Shown one piece after another: positions 1 through 5,899 of a stretch of DNA of 9,733 nucleotides (the stretch's first letter is position 1; each line of letters starts with the position of its first letter). A model generated the notes under the pieces. That model saw only the letters and a list, made by a program, of their open reading frames with translations. It had not been told where the DNA came from and did no database searches. The DNA comes from Campylobacteraceae bacterium (lineage in GTDB: Bacteria > Campylobacterota > Campylobacteria > Campylobacterales > Sulfurovaceae): assembly GCA_026982175.1 (NCBI GenBank), contig JALSHP010000351.1, positions 1-9,733 of the forward strand, in the 5' to 3' direction. A program made the position numbers and the translations under genes.

Positions 1-567
1 ACCTTGACAACTTTTGTATTTAGTCGATAAACTGTTGGCTAAATTCTCCATTTTGCTTTTAAAGGCTTCAAAATTTTTCTCATAGATGCTTTTGTTACTT
101 GGGTCAAGCAAAGAGAGCTTCATCGAAATTAGCTCAGCAATGGGGATAATATTGTGAATATCTGTCGCAAAGTGAGGGTTTCCGTCGGGGTGAATATCAC
201 CATAGGCTCGTGATACGGTTACGGGTTTGTCTATCATCTCTACTGCTCCACTCACATCAAGGAAACCACTGCCTCCTATGTTGATTTTAGCGTTATTGGC
301 ACTTTTTAGAAGAGGTGGTAACCAACCAATCTCTAACTGCCCCCCATTGATGATGAGCAAATCTTCACGACGAAGTTTCCCTATGAGAGAGGGTTTAGGG
401 ATAATAAAGTGTGGGTCAAATTTTGGGCTTGATAGTAAGTCAATTTTAACCTCATCTCCTCCAATAGCCTTAGTTACTTTGGCTAAATAGTTGTAAGTTG
501 TTGCTACTTTTACTTGGGCAAAAATAGCTGTGCTTAAGAGTGTTGTTAGTAATAATATTTTTTTCAT
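1..567 (-). CDS. Metal (probably zinc) ABC transporter substrate-binding protein, ZnuA-like, C-terminal part outside the window
   Basis: Periplasmic binding protein that would capture Zn2+ (or Mn2+) and deliver it to an ABC permease. The frame is open from an ATG at 567 to the left edge, giving 189 residues of an expected roughly 290-300. Residues 1-17 are a signal peptide ending at IFA|Q. The family's metal-ligand motifs are visible: FDPHFIIPKPS with His53, then GDIHPDGNPHF with His126/His132. The stretch LEIGWLPPLL (78-87) is typical of a ZnuA/SBP_bac_9 subgroup. The remaining ligands lie beyond the edge. A ribosome site AAGGAT at 574-579 is 6 bases before the ATG. The gene starts 17 bases after the stop of the outer-membrane barrel gene, so the two are almost certainly co-transcribed. 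The permease and ATPase are not visible. Zinc specificity is inferred from the family and from the histidine-rich neighbours; manganese is the main alternative. Confidence 0.88.
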   Translation of the reverse strand, partial: MKKILLLTTLLSTAIFAQVKVATTYNYLAKVTKAIGGDEVKIDLLSSPKFDPHFIIPKPSLIGKLRREDLLIINGGQLEIGWLPPLLKSANNAKINIGGSGFLDVSGAVEMIDKPVTVSRAYGDIHPDGNPHFATDIHNIIPIAELISMKLSLLDPSNKSIYEKNFEAFKSKMENLANSLSTKYKSCQG

Positions 568-584
568 TTTTTAATCCTTATATT

Positions 585-1751
585 TTAAAATGCGTGAGCG
601 CCATGAGCACCTGTTTCAACTAAAAATTCTAAGCCTATCATATCTTCTGTTTTTCGATGACCCCCAAAAGATTTTGATTTGTCATGCGTATATTGCAGTC
701 GTATTTTAGTGAACTCAAATGCTTTATACTGCACAATAGCAGAGTATTTTTTTAAATCATCAGATGCATCTTTAGCGTTTTTATTGAGTGCATCATAGCG
801 TCCTCCAAACTCCCAATTACTGTTGGGTGCATAAAGCAGTTGTGTGTAATATCCAGCTTGTTTCTGTGCCTCTTTGTCACGATACAAATATTCACTCTGC
901 CATGACAAAGAACTATAGCTGTCAATGGTATGCTTTAGGGTCAATTCAGCATTGTAAAGTTTACTGTTTTGATTGTTCACAGTTTTTCCTTGGGCAATGC
1001 TTCCTCCGACTAATAACGTGTCATTGTCACTTAAGTCAAAACCACTTTTTAAGTAACCTACATAAAGGTTATTATTTTCAGGGTAACCAAAACTAAGCTC
1101 ATTTGTCCCTTGTAATGCTTCTGCTCCTAACATCAAATAGTTGTCGGTTGGAGCAACCCATTGCAAAGATAGCCCAGCATCTTTAAGTCCATCTACACCT
1201 ATCATCGCTTCATAAACCAAAGGCTGTGCCATAAAGTGTTGAGCATGAGCATGAATTCTGTTCATGCGTCCAAAGCTACTTCTAAAACGACCTGCTTTTA
1301 GCTGTAAATTAGCAGGTAATTTTTTACTCGTAATATATGCCTCTTCAATCTCAAAATCATTACTACGCAGATGAAAAATAGCATCAGCTTCAAAATAAGG
1401 GCCAACATCAGAGTGCATTCCAAACTCGGCATAGTTAAAGTTAAATCCTCTATCTTTGTTAAAAAGTATCTCATCGCTACTATTCACAAAGCCATCAATC
1501 CCATAACCCTCATAGTCTGAGTTTTTAATGTTTCTACTAATCACTGAACCACTTAAAATAAGTGATATATCTGGTATAAAACTTTTTTGGTTAAAGCTGT
1601 TGCTTTTATGTAGTGCTTGTTCTAGTTTTGATTTTTTTTGAGCTTTTTCTACTTTTTCAAGTGAAGCAACTCGCTCTTTTAAATCGGCTAACTCATCGGC
1701 TTGTAGCAGTAGTGTGCTAAGTGCCAATGAGAGAATTATAGTTTTTTGCAT
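585..1751 (-). CDS. Outer-membrane beta-barrel (porin-like) protein with His clusters, linked to metal uptake
   Basis: A 388-residue exported protein. Residues 1-18 form a signal peptide (hydrophobic run, cleavage near LQA|D). Residues 19-46 are heptad-like (ELADLKERVASLEKVEKA) and probably a short periplasmic coiled coil. From about residue 58 (FIPDISLIL) the chain alternates polar and hydrophobic residues as in a beta-barrel, ending in the aromatic Phe388 expected for an outer-membrane assembly signal. Notable segments are AGRFRSSFGRMNRIHAHAQHF (about 153-173, with His167/169/172) and the C-terminal GAHGAHAF. This pattern, with the APTDNYLMLGAE segment at about 200-210, matches a barrel family that I recall lying beside znuA-like genes in Proteobacteria. 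A GGAG ribosome site at 1757-1760 is 5 bases from the ATG. It lies between a Cys/His-rich protein and a metal-binding protein, so passage of zinc or another cation across the outer membrane is the best guess. A general porin role is not excluded. Confidence 0.72.
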   Translation of the reverse strand: MQKTIILSLALSTLLLQADELADLKERVASLEKVEKAQKKSKLEQALHKSNSFNQKSFIPDISLILSGSVISRNIKNSDYEGYGIDGFVNSSDEILFNKDRGFNFNYAEFGMHSDVGPYFEADAIFHLRSNDFEIEEAYITSKKLPANLQLKAGRFRSSFGRMNRIHAHAQHFMAQPLVYEAMIGVDGLKDAGLSLQWVAPTDNYLMLGAEALQGTNELSFGYPENNNLYVGYLKSGFDLSDNDTLLVGGSIAQGKTVNNQNSKLYNAELTLKHTIDSYSSLSWQSEYLYRDKEAQKQAGYYTQLLYAPNSNWEFGGRYDALNKNAKDASDDLKKYSAIVQYKAFEFTKIRLQYTHDKSKSFGGHRKTEDMIGLEFLVETGAHGAHAF

Positions 1752-1807
1752 ATTTTCTCCGTTAAATATATTTTTATAATAGTTGTGGTTGTTTTAATTT
1801 TTATATA

Positions 1808-2086
1808 TTAAGAGAAAAAAGGAGGAGCGTTGGCGTTGAAGCCTTTGCGTAAGATAAAGGTGTATGGCTTTGCTTGTGTATAAATAACCAAGCTATGAGG
1901 ACAACAATCCAAAGAGATGAGTTGAACTTCTGGTGCATCACCAATGTTTAGATTTTTATGAACAATACAGACTTTACAGTCATTATGTTCTAAGCCATCA
2001 GCATGAAAGTGTGTTGCACTTAAAAAAGAGGAAGTCACATAAAAAATAACAATAAGTTTTATTAAAAATAACTTTACTCTTTGCAT
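1808..2086 (-). CDS. Small exported Cys/His-rich protein, probable metal-binding component of the uptake operon
   Basis: A 92-residue protein with a signal peptide or anchor at residues 1-24 (VKLFLIKLIVIFYVTSSFLSA). The mature part opens with a dense metal-ligand cluster: His26, His28, Asp30, His34, Cys37, Cys40 and His43 (ATHFHADGLEHNDCKVC). A second group, Cys61, Cys62 and His64 (DCCPH), follows. The tail NANAPPFF resembles the C-terminal 'APP' endings of DUF2946/CopL-like small periplasmic proteins, a resemblance recalled rather than searched. It is the first gene of the leftward operon, 56 bases before the barrel gene. No good ribosome site precedes ATG 2086 (AAAGAG is 13 bases away), so translation may be leaderless or weak. 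A zinc or copper chaperone or sensor role is inference. The Cys pairs could also form disulfides. Confidence 0.7.
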   Translation of the reverse strand: MQRVKLFLIKLIVIFYVTSSFLSATHFHADGLEHNDCKVCIVHKNLNIGDAPEVQLISLDCCPHSLVIYTQAKPYTFILRKGFNANAPPFFS

Positions 2087-2157
2087 AAAGTGAAGTATAC
2101 TCTTTAGTTCATTAAAACTCTTAGAAGTATGTTAAAATATGCATATAAAGGAACAAA
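2087..2157. promoter_or_regulatory. Divergent intergenic promoter region between the metal operon and queF
   Basis: This 71-base AT-rich gap must hold the leftward promoter for the metal operon and probably the rightward promoter for queF. For queF, TAAAAT-like sequence lies near 2133-2138 and the ribosome site AAAGGA is at 2147-2152, five bases before the ATG. For the leftward genes, TATACT (2099 to 2094) and TTTAAT (2116 to 2111) are possible -10 elements; neither has a good -35. The heptamer GAAGTAT occurs twice, at 2092-2098 and 2124-2130. I could not fit a convincing Fur/Zur-type box. Confidence 0.4.
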
Positions 2158-2640
2158 ATGCCAACGCACCATAAAGCAGAACTAACAAACTTAGGCTCAA
2201 AGATTACGAATTATAGCTATGAATACAATCCTAAACTTTTAGAGACCTTTGAGAATGCTCACCCACAAAATGACTATTGGGTCACCCTCAATGCTGATGA
2301 GTTCACTTCACTCTGCCCCATCACCAACCAACCTGACTTTGGAACACTTATCATCAACTATATTCCTCATATCAATATGGTTGAAAGTAAATCTTTAAAA
2401 CTTTATCTTTTTTCATTCATTAACAATGGTGAGTTTCATGAAGAGGTGGTCAATAAAATTGGCAAAGATTTAGTGGCACTCATGCAACCTAAATATTTGG
2501 AGGTTATTGGGCTTTTTTACCCTAGAGGAAACATTAGCATTCACCCCAGTTTTTTTTATGCCAAGGAAGAAGAGAAGTACCAAAAAATAAAAGAGCATCG
2601 TTTCATGAACCACAATTTAAACCCCAAAAGAGAGGGCTAA
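2158..2640 (+). CDS. queF: NADPH-dependent 7-cyano-7-deazaguanine (preQ0) reductase, QueF, unimodular type
   Basis: Cytosolic enzyme that reduces the nitrile of preQ0 to the aminomethyl group of preQ1 with two NADPH, on the way to queuosine in tRNA wobble positions. It is a single T-fold protein of 160 residues, the size of the short Bacillus YkvM type. The catalytic segment CPITNQPDFG puts the thioimide-forming Cys at 53 and the proton donor Asp at 60. The QueF signature ESKSLKLY is at 76-83, and the preQ0-binding FHEE (His94, Glu95) follows. The final PRGNISIHP matches the family C-terminus. Ribosome site AAAGGA at 2147-2152 supports the ATG. It is followed after 3 bases by a QueF-like protein without active-site residues, in the same orientation, so the two are probably translated together. 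Confidence 0.96.
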   Translation: MPTHHKAELTNLGSKITNYSYEYNPKLLETFENAHPQNDYWVTLNADEFTSLCPITNQPDFGTLIINYIPHINMVESKSLKLYLFSFINNGEFHEEVVNKIGKDLVALMQPKYLEVIGLFYPRGNISIHPSFFYAKEEEKYQKIKEHRFMNHNLNPKREG

Positions 2641-2643
2641 ACA

Positions 2644-3000
2644 ATGAAGCTCAAAAAAATAACCATCCAAAAAGAGACAAAAGTCACTTTTAGCTCTCCC
2701 GAACTGCTCTTCTTAGCTCAAAGTGGACAACCCTACCGTGGTGTACTTCATGTTCAGTTTGAAAGTGTGGGCGAGAGTTTTGATTTGCTAGATTTTAAAA
2801 AGTACATTACTTCATTACGCTCAAAAAATTTTTACGCAGAAGATATTGCTCATGAAATTTTCACAACCATTGAGCAAAATATTAATACTAAAAACTTAGG
2901 CGTAGTTGTTGACCTTACAGCAAGAGGAGGCATTCAGCAGCGTCTTTCATTTGGATTTAACTTTGAACCAACATTTAAAAATAGATTTTTTCAAGTTTAA
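2644..3000 (+). CDS. QueF-like T-fold protein lacking QueF active-site residues, unknown function
   Basis: A 118-residue cytosolic protein with no signal peptide and no cysteine. Its second half lines up by eye with the C-terminal half of the adjacent QueF: SLRSKNFYAEDIAHEI (57-72) against SFINNGEFHEEVVNKI, then L-x-V followed by ARGGIQ (93-98) against PRGNIS. Compared with QueF, the catalytic Cys/Asp segment is absent, ESKSLKLY is replaced by ESFDLLDF (44-51), and the substrate-binding His-Glu pair becomes Tyr64-Ala65. It therefore cannot be a nitrile reductase by the known mechanism. The long E. coli-type QueF is made of two such T-fold halves, so a structural or regulatory partner of QueF is one reading; another is a T-fold enzyme with a different substrate. 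The start is supported by a GAGGG ribosome site in the end of queF. Confidence 0.62.
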   Translation: MKLKKITIQKETKVTFSSPELLFLAQSGQPYRGVLHVQFESVGESFDLLDFKKYITSLRSKNFYAEDIAHEIFTTIEQNINTKNLGVVVDLTARGGIQQRLSFGFNFEPTFKNRFFQV

Positions 3001-3062
3001 ATCAGCTTTTTAAGAGTAAACTTTGATTAATAGTTTTTTATTAACAAGAAGGAACATAAAAT

Positions 3063-3542
3063 ATGAAAATCTCAATTTTTACTACAATATTACTTGTTCT
3101 AATTAGTATATTCCTCGGATTAGCATATTATGCTTATGGAATATTTCAAAAAGAAAAAGAGGAGATTGAGAAGAAAAAGATTGTTGTTAAGGTCCAGCAA
3201 ACCATGCCCCACCCTCCACTTTCAAGTAGAACACAAGATACGCAAAGCAGCACTACCTCCCCAATTTCAAAAGAGCATAATGAGAGCAATCAAACCACGC
3301 CACATATAGAAGGTGCAGAATATATCTCACGGGAAGAGCTAGATAGACGACTTTTAGAAGGGGATATTTCAGAAGAAAAATTTGAAGGAGAGGGAGAGAT
3401 TATTCCACTCCAAGAGATAGAGAACTACCCCATTGCCCAAACAATACCCTTAGATGAGGTAGCAGAGCCTAATACTCCACAAGAAGAAATGAATCCTAAT
3501 ATAGAAACATTTATTCAAAATGAAGAGAGTAATCCTTTTTAA
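3063..3542 (+). CDS. Membrane-anchored acidic protein, unknown function
   Basis: A 159-residue protein not recognised as a known family. Residues 5-27 form one hydrophobic membrane segment (IFTTILLVLISIFLGLAYYA). A charged heptad-like stretch, FQKEKEEIEKKK, follows at about 28-39. The rest is low-complexity, rich in Glu, Pro, Ser, Thr and Asn, probably disordered, with one predicted helical patch ISREELDRRLLEG (about 88-100). No cysteine, no lipobox and no catalytic motif are seen. Ribosome site AAGGA at 3048-3052 is about 10 bases before the ATG. It lies 62 bases after the QueF-like gene in the same direction and ends 20 bases from the convergent trxB, so it may be the last gene of the queF transcript. 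A signal-anchor protein with its tail in the periplasm is the simplest topology, but charge does not settle the orientation. Confidence 0.6.
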   Translation: MKISIFTTILLVLISIFLGLAYYAYGIFQKEKEEIEKKKIVVKVQQTMPHPPLSSRTQDTQSSTTSPISKEHNESNQTTPHIEGAEYISREELDRRLLEGDISEEKFEGEGEIIPLQEIENYPIAQTIPLDEVAEPNTPQEEMNPNIETFIQNEESNPF

Positions 3543-3562
3543 TTGAAGCAGCTATTTCAATC

Positions 3563-4504
3563 TTACTGCATCTCTTGCAAATAAGAAATAACTTGAAGAG
3601 CTGCTATTGAGCCATCACCAGCAGCAGAGACTACTTGTTTAGGAGCGTCTATGCGTAAGTCACCTGCCACAAAAAGCCCTTTAAGTGAGGTGTTCATTTT
3701 TAAATCTACCACCACTTGACCTTGTTCATTCATCTCACAAATAAAGTCACCATTTTCATCTTTGAGTACGCCATTGTTGACATTGAGTCCTACAAATACA
3801 AAAAGCCCTGTGTTTGCCATGTCAGTAATTTCATCGGTTTGGGTATTTTTAATTTTGACCCCATCAAGCCCCATCATGCCACCATAGGCTTCATCTATGA
3901 CTGAATTGGTAATGAGGTGAATGTTCTCTTTTCGCATCGCTCTATCAAGCGTTGGAGGAGCGGCTTTAAATTCATCTCTTCTATGGACAACATAGACATC
4001 GGAACAGATATTTGAGAGGAAAAATGCCTCTTCTAAAGCTGTGTCACCTCCACCCAACACGGTTACAGGTTTGTCTTTGTAGAAAAACCCATCACATGTG
4101 GCACAAGTACTCACCCCTTTTCCAAAGAATTCATCTTCCCCTTTAAATCCTGCTCTTCTTGGCGTTGAACCTGTAGCAACAATAACAGTCATCGCTTCAA
4201 TGGCTTCACCATTATCAAAAATGACTTTAAAATGTTCTTCTACTTTTTCGACCCTTGCTACTTTTTTGTACTCATGTTTTAAGCCAAAAGCAAAACACTG
4301 TTTTTGCCATGATTCCATAAAATCTAAGCCTGTTTTTGTGTTGTCAAAAAAACCAGGATAGTTTTCAATCTCTGAACTCTTGGTAATTTGTCCACCCAGT
4401 ACTCCTGCATCAAAAAGGGTTACTTTTTGCAAACCCCCACGTGTCGCGTAAAGCCCAGCTGTAAGACCTGCAGGTCCCCCACCAATAATTGCACAATCTA
4501 GCAT
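3563..4504 (-). CDS. trxB: Thioredoxin reductase (NADPH, FAD)
   Basis: Cytosolic flavoenzyme that passes electrons from NADPH through FAD and a redox disulfide to thioredoxin. The 313-residue length is normal for the low-molecular-weight type. Domains in order are the FAD-binding Rossmann motif GGGPAG (8-13), a first FAD half to about 115, the redox pair Cys134-Ala-Thr-Cys137 followed by Asp138, the NADPH motif GGGDTALEEA (151-160), HRRDEF (174-179) for the 2'-phosphate, and the C-terminal FAD motif GLFVAGDLR. The start is supported by AAGGAA at 4511-4516, six bases before the ATG. It lies 138 bases downstream of trxA on the same strand with a strong hairpin between, so it probably also uses its own promoter. 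The HRR motif supports NADPH rather than a ferredoxin-type donor. Confidence 0.96.
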   Translation of the reverse strand: MLDCAIIGGGPAGLTAGLYATRGGLQKVTLFDAGVLGGQITKSSEIENYPGFFDNTKTGLDFMESWQKQCFAFGLKHEYKKVARVEKVEEHFKVIFDNGEAIEAMTVIVATGSTPRRAGFKGEDEFFGKGVSTCATCDGFFYKDKPVTVLGGGDTALEEAFFLSNICSDVYVVHRRDEFKAAPPTLDRAMRKENIHLITNSVIDEAYGGMMGLDGVKIKNTQTDEITDMANTGLFVFVGLNVNNGVLKDENGDFICEMNEQGQVVVDLKMNTSLKGLFVAGDLRIDAPKQVVSAAGDGSIAALQVISYLQEMQ

Positions 4505-4590
4505 AATTTATTCCTTGAATTATAGAGTTTAAATATTAACCATAATTGTAGTTAGTTTTTATAAAAGTTTTGTGTAAAAGAATATTTTTG
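4505..4590 (-). promoter_or_regulatory. Candidate trxB promoter region
   Basis: Because a terminator-like hairpin follows trxA, trxB needs either read-through or a promoter here. The region is strongly AT-rich. TACAAT (4550 to 4545) would give a leader of about 34 bases; TATAAT (4524 to 4519) is a better -10 but lies so close to the ATG that the ribosome site would be lost from the transcript. Neither has a recognisable -35, which is common in Campylobacterota promoters. Confidence 0.35.
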
Positions 4591-4632
4591 TAAAAAATAG
4601 AAGAAAGATTCTCACACAAGCTGTGTGAGAAT
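4590..4632 (-). terminator. Rho-independent terminator after trxA
   Basis: A perfect 11-base-pair stem with a 3-base loop at 4608-4632 (arms ATTCTCACACA and TGTGTGAGAAT) begins 10 bases after the trxA stop. In the direction of trxA transcription it is followed by a pyrimidine-rich tract ending in six T residues (complement of A4592-A4597). The T tract is interrupted near the stem, so termination may be partial, allowing some trxA-trxB read-through. Confidence 0.8.
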
Positions 4633-4642
4633 AAGGGGAAAA

Positions 4643-4963
4643 TTACGCTAGTTGAGCGTTGATTTTATCAGCAAATGCATCTTTAGAAGCTGCACCCACT
4701 ACTTGGTCTACTAACTCTCCATCTTTGAAGAAAAGAATAGCAGGGATTGAACGAATTCCATATTTTACAGAAATCTCTTGTTGCTCATCTGTGTTTACTT
4801 TACAAATTTTTGCTTTTCCGTCAAAATCTTCAGCAAGTTCTTCAACTACTGGAGCAATCATTCTACAAGGTCCACACCATGGAGCCCAGAAGTCTACCAT
4901 TGTTACGCCTTCAGCGATTGTTGCATCAAAGTTATCTTGTGTTAAGTCAATATATTTAGCCAT
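4643..4963 (-). CDS. trxA: Thioredoxin
   Basis: Small cytosolic dithiol-disulfide protein reduced by TrxB, serving ribonucleotide reductase, peroxiredoxins and other targets. At 106 residues it has the usual length. It shows the catalytic WCGPC (Trp29, Cys30, Cys33) preceded by VDFWAP, the buried Asp24, and the cis-proline segment RSIPAILFF. It has the canonical thioredoxin fold without extensions or a signal peptide. The ATG at 4963 is preceded by AAGGAA at 4972-4977. The gene has a near-consensus promoter and a leader of about 86 bases with two dyads, and is followed by a hairpin terminator and then by its reductase, so trxA can be expressed above trxB. Confidence 0.97.
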   Translation of the reverse strand: MAKYIDLTQDNFDATIAEGVTMVDFWAPWCGPCRMIAPVVEELAEDFDGKAKICKVNTDEQQEISVKYGIRSIPAILFFKDGELVDQVVGAASKDAFADKINAQLA

Positions 4964-4988
4964 ATTGTTTGTTCCTTAAAAGTTTAAT

Positions 4989-5016
4989 TTTTTAATGTCG
5001 CATTGTACATTAAAAA
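4989..5016 (-). promoter_or_regulatory. Hairpin in the trxA leader
   Basis: Inverted repeat with a 10-base-pair stem (arms TTTTTAATGT and ACATTAAAAA on the transcribed strand) and an 8-base loop, ACAATGCG. It lies in the 5' leader about 12 bases before the AAGGAA ribosome site. The stem is mostly A-U, so it may affect mRNA stability or bind a protein rather than block translation. TACAAT (5007 to 5002) inside it could alternatively be a second -10 element. Confidence 0.45.
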
Positions 5017-5026
5017 TGTTTATAGA

Positions 5027-5041
5027 TTATGTATAACATAA
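5027..5041. promoter_or_regulatory. Operator-like dyad near the trxA transcription start
   Basis: TTATGTATAACATAA is a perfect 6-3-6 inverted repeat, about 8-22 bases downstream of the predicted trxA transcription start, a common place for a repressor operator. Its 7-1-7 spacing and TTAT...ATAA ends recall PerR/Fur-family boxes, but the inner bases differ from the PerR consensus. The regulator is unknown. Confidence 0.4.
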
Positions 5042-5055
5042 CCTAAAGTGAACGA

Positions 5056-5084
5056 TTTATACCTCATCTAGCTAAATTTGTCAA
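5056..5084 (-). promoter_or_regulatory. trxA: Sigma-70 promoter of trxA
   Basis: On the minus strand TTGACA (5084 to 5079) and TATAAA (5061 to 5056) are separated by exactly 17 bases: a perfect -35 and a 5/6 -10. The predicted start is near 5049, giving a leader of about 86 bases before the trxA ATG. The -35 begins only two bases after the stop codon of the upstream dioxygenase gene. A full TTGACA is unusual for Campylobacterota housekeeping promoters, which often lack a -35. Confidence 0.75.
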
Positions 5085-5086
5085 GA

Positions 5087-5869
5087 CTAATCTAATAATA
5101 TCTCTGGAAATTCGGCAGAACGACTCCCTTTTAGAGCTTCTGTTCTTTTTCCTTTCACCGTGTAAACAAATGATATTTTAGGTTTTAAAGTGCTGTTTTT
5201 ATTGGCTCGGTGTAGTAATTTACAATGAAATAGTACCACATCCCCTTTATTTAAAGAGAAACTTTTTTTTCTCTCTATAAGTGAGAGATTTTTTTTATTT
5301 GTTAATGAAAAATACTCTTTCTCATCAAACTGTTCTTCATCAAAATACATTTTATGGCTCTTAGGAATAAACTCTAAGACCCCATTCTCACTGTTTTCTT
5401 CTCCCAATGCCAACCAAACACTTATTAAGTTGTCATCACTGTATGACCAATAGCGTCTGTCTTGATGCCAAGAGGTCTCTTTGCTACTCACAGGCATTTT
5501 GGTCATAATGGAGTTATGATGGGCTGTGGTAATAACTACTTCATCTTTCAAAAGTTGTTTTAAAACAGGACGAATTTTTTCATTTTCCATCCACTCCTTA
5601 AAGAGTATATCACGCTCATAGACTTGACGCAAACGCCTAACAGTTGAGACCTCTTTGGCTTCTAAACTAGCGTAATCACGCACATGAGTACGATACTCTT
5701 TAGACTTAATATCATAATCTACTTCGCTCTCAATAGGTTCTATCTTATGTTTTAAGTGGGCTAAGGCGACATCTAAAATGGCAGAACATTGCTCTGTGGC
5801 TAAAAAGTTACGCAACACAAGAAAGCCTTGTTCATTAAACGCTTCTATCTCTTTGGTGGTCAATATCAT
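5087..5869 (-). CDS. Phytanoyl-CoA dioxygenase (PhyH) family Fe(II)/2-oxoglutarate-dependent oxygenase
   Basis: A 260-residue soluble protein of the PhyH family, non-heme iron enzymes that hydroxylate a substrate while decarboxylating 2-oxoglutarate. The iron-binding facial triad is complete: WHQDRRYW gives His135 and Asp137, and the distal FHCKLLHRAN gives His220. Between them are the family's core strands SVWLALGEENSENGVLEFIPKSH (about 150-172). Basic residues after the last His (Arg221, Lys229, Lys231) are candidates for the 2-oxoglutarate carboxylate. The N-terminus TTKEIEAFNEQGFLVLRNFL is typical for the family. There is no signal peptide. Ribosome site AAGG at 5877-5880 fits the ATG. 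It stands alone, transcribed from its own promoter, with trxA starting just after it. The substrate cannot be told from sequence; neither ectoine nor fatty acyl-CoA genes are nearby. Confidence 0.88.
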   Translation of the reverse strand: MILTTKEIEAFNEQGFLVLRNFLATEQCSAILDVALAHLKHKIEPIESEVDYDIKSKEYRTHVRDYASLEAKEVSTVRRLRQVYERDILFKEWMENEKIRPVLKQLLKDEVVITTAHHNSIMTKMPVSSKETSWHQDRRYWSYSDDNLISVWLALGEENSENGVLEFIPKSHKMYFDEEQFDEKEYFSLTNKKNLSLIERKKSFSLNKGDVVLFHCKLLHRANKNSTLKPKISFVYTVKGKRTEALKGSRSAEFPEILLD

Positions 5870-5899
5870 AAGTAAACCTTTTACAATTAATAGCTTTGT

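Noticed and set aside
227..490. 87-residue plus-strand frame inside the left edge
   Set aside because: It is antisense to the ZnuA-like gene, which has signal peptide, ribosome site and family metal-ligand motifs.
1752..1807. Zur/Fur-type box in the gap before the outer-membrane barrel gene
   Set aside because: The region is AT-rich (TATTATAAAAATATATTTAA) but gives no clear 7-1-7 or other symmetric match; it cannot be told from background.
3027..3044. Dyad TTAATA-GTTTTT-TATTAA before the membrane-anchored protein gene, as a terminator or operator
   Set aside because: It is all A/T in the arms and of a kind expected by chance in such AT-rich DNA; no promoter element could be placed around it.
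3542..3561. Inverted repeat ATTGAA/TTCAAT between the convergent ends of the acidic protein gene and trxB, as a two-way terminator
   Set aside because: The stem has only six mostly A-T pairs with an 8-base loop, and no T run follows it in either direction.
4659..4979. 106-residue frame on the plus strand across trxA
   Set aside because: It is antisense to an unambiguous thioredoxin gene, has no ribosome site and encodes no recognisable motif.
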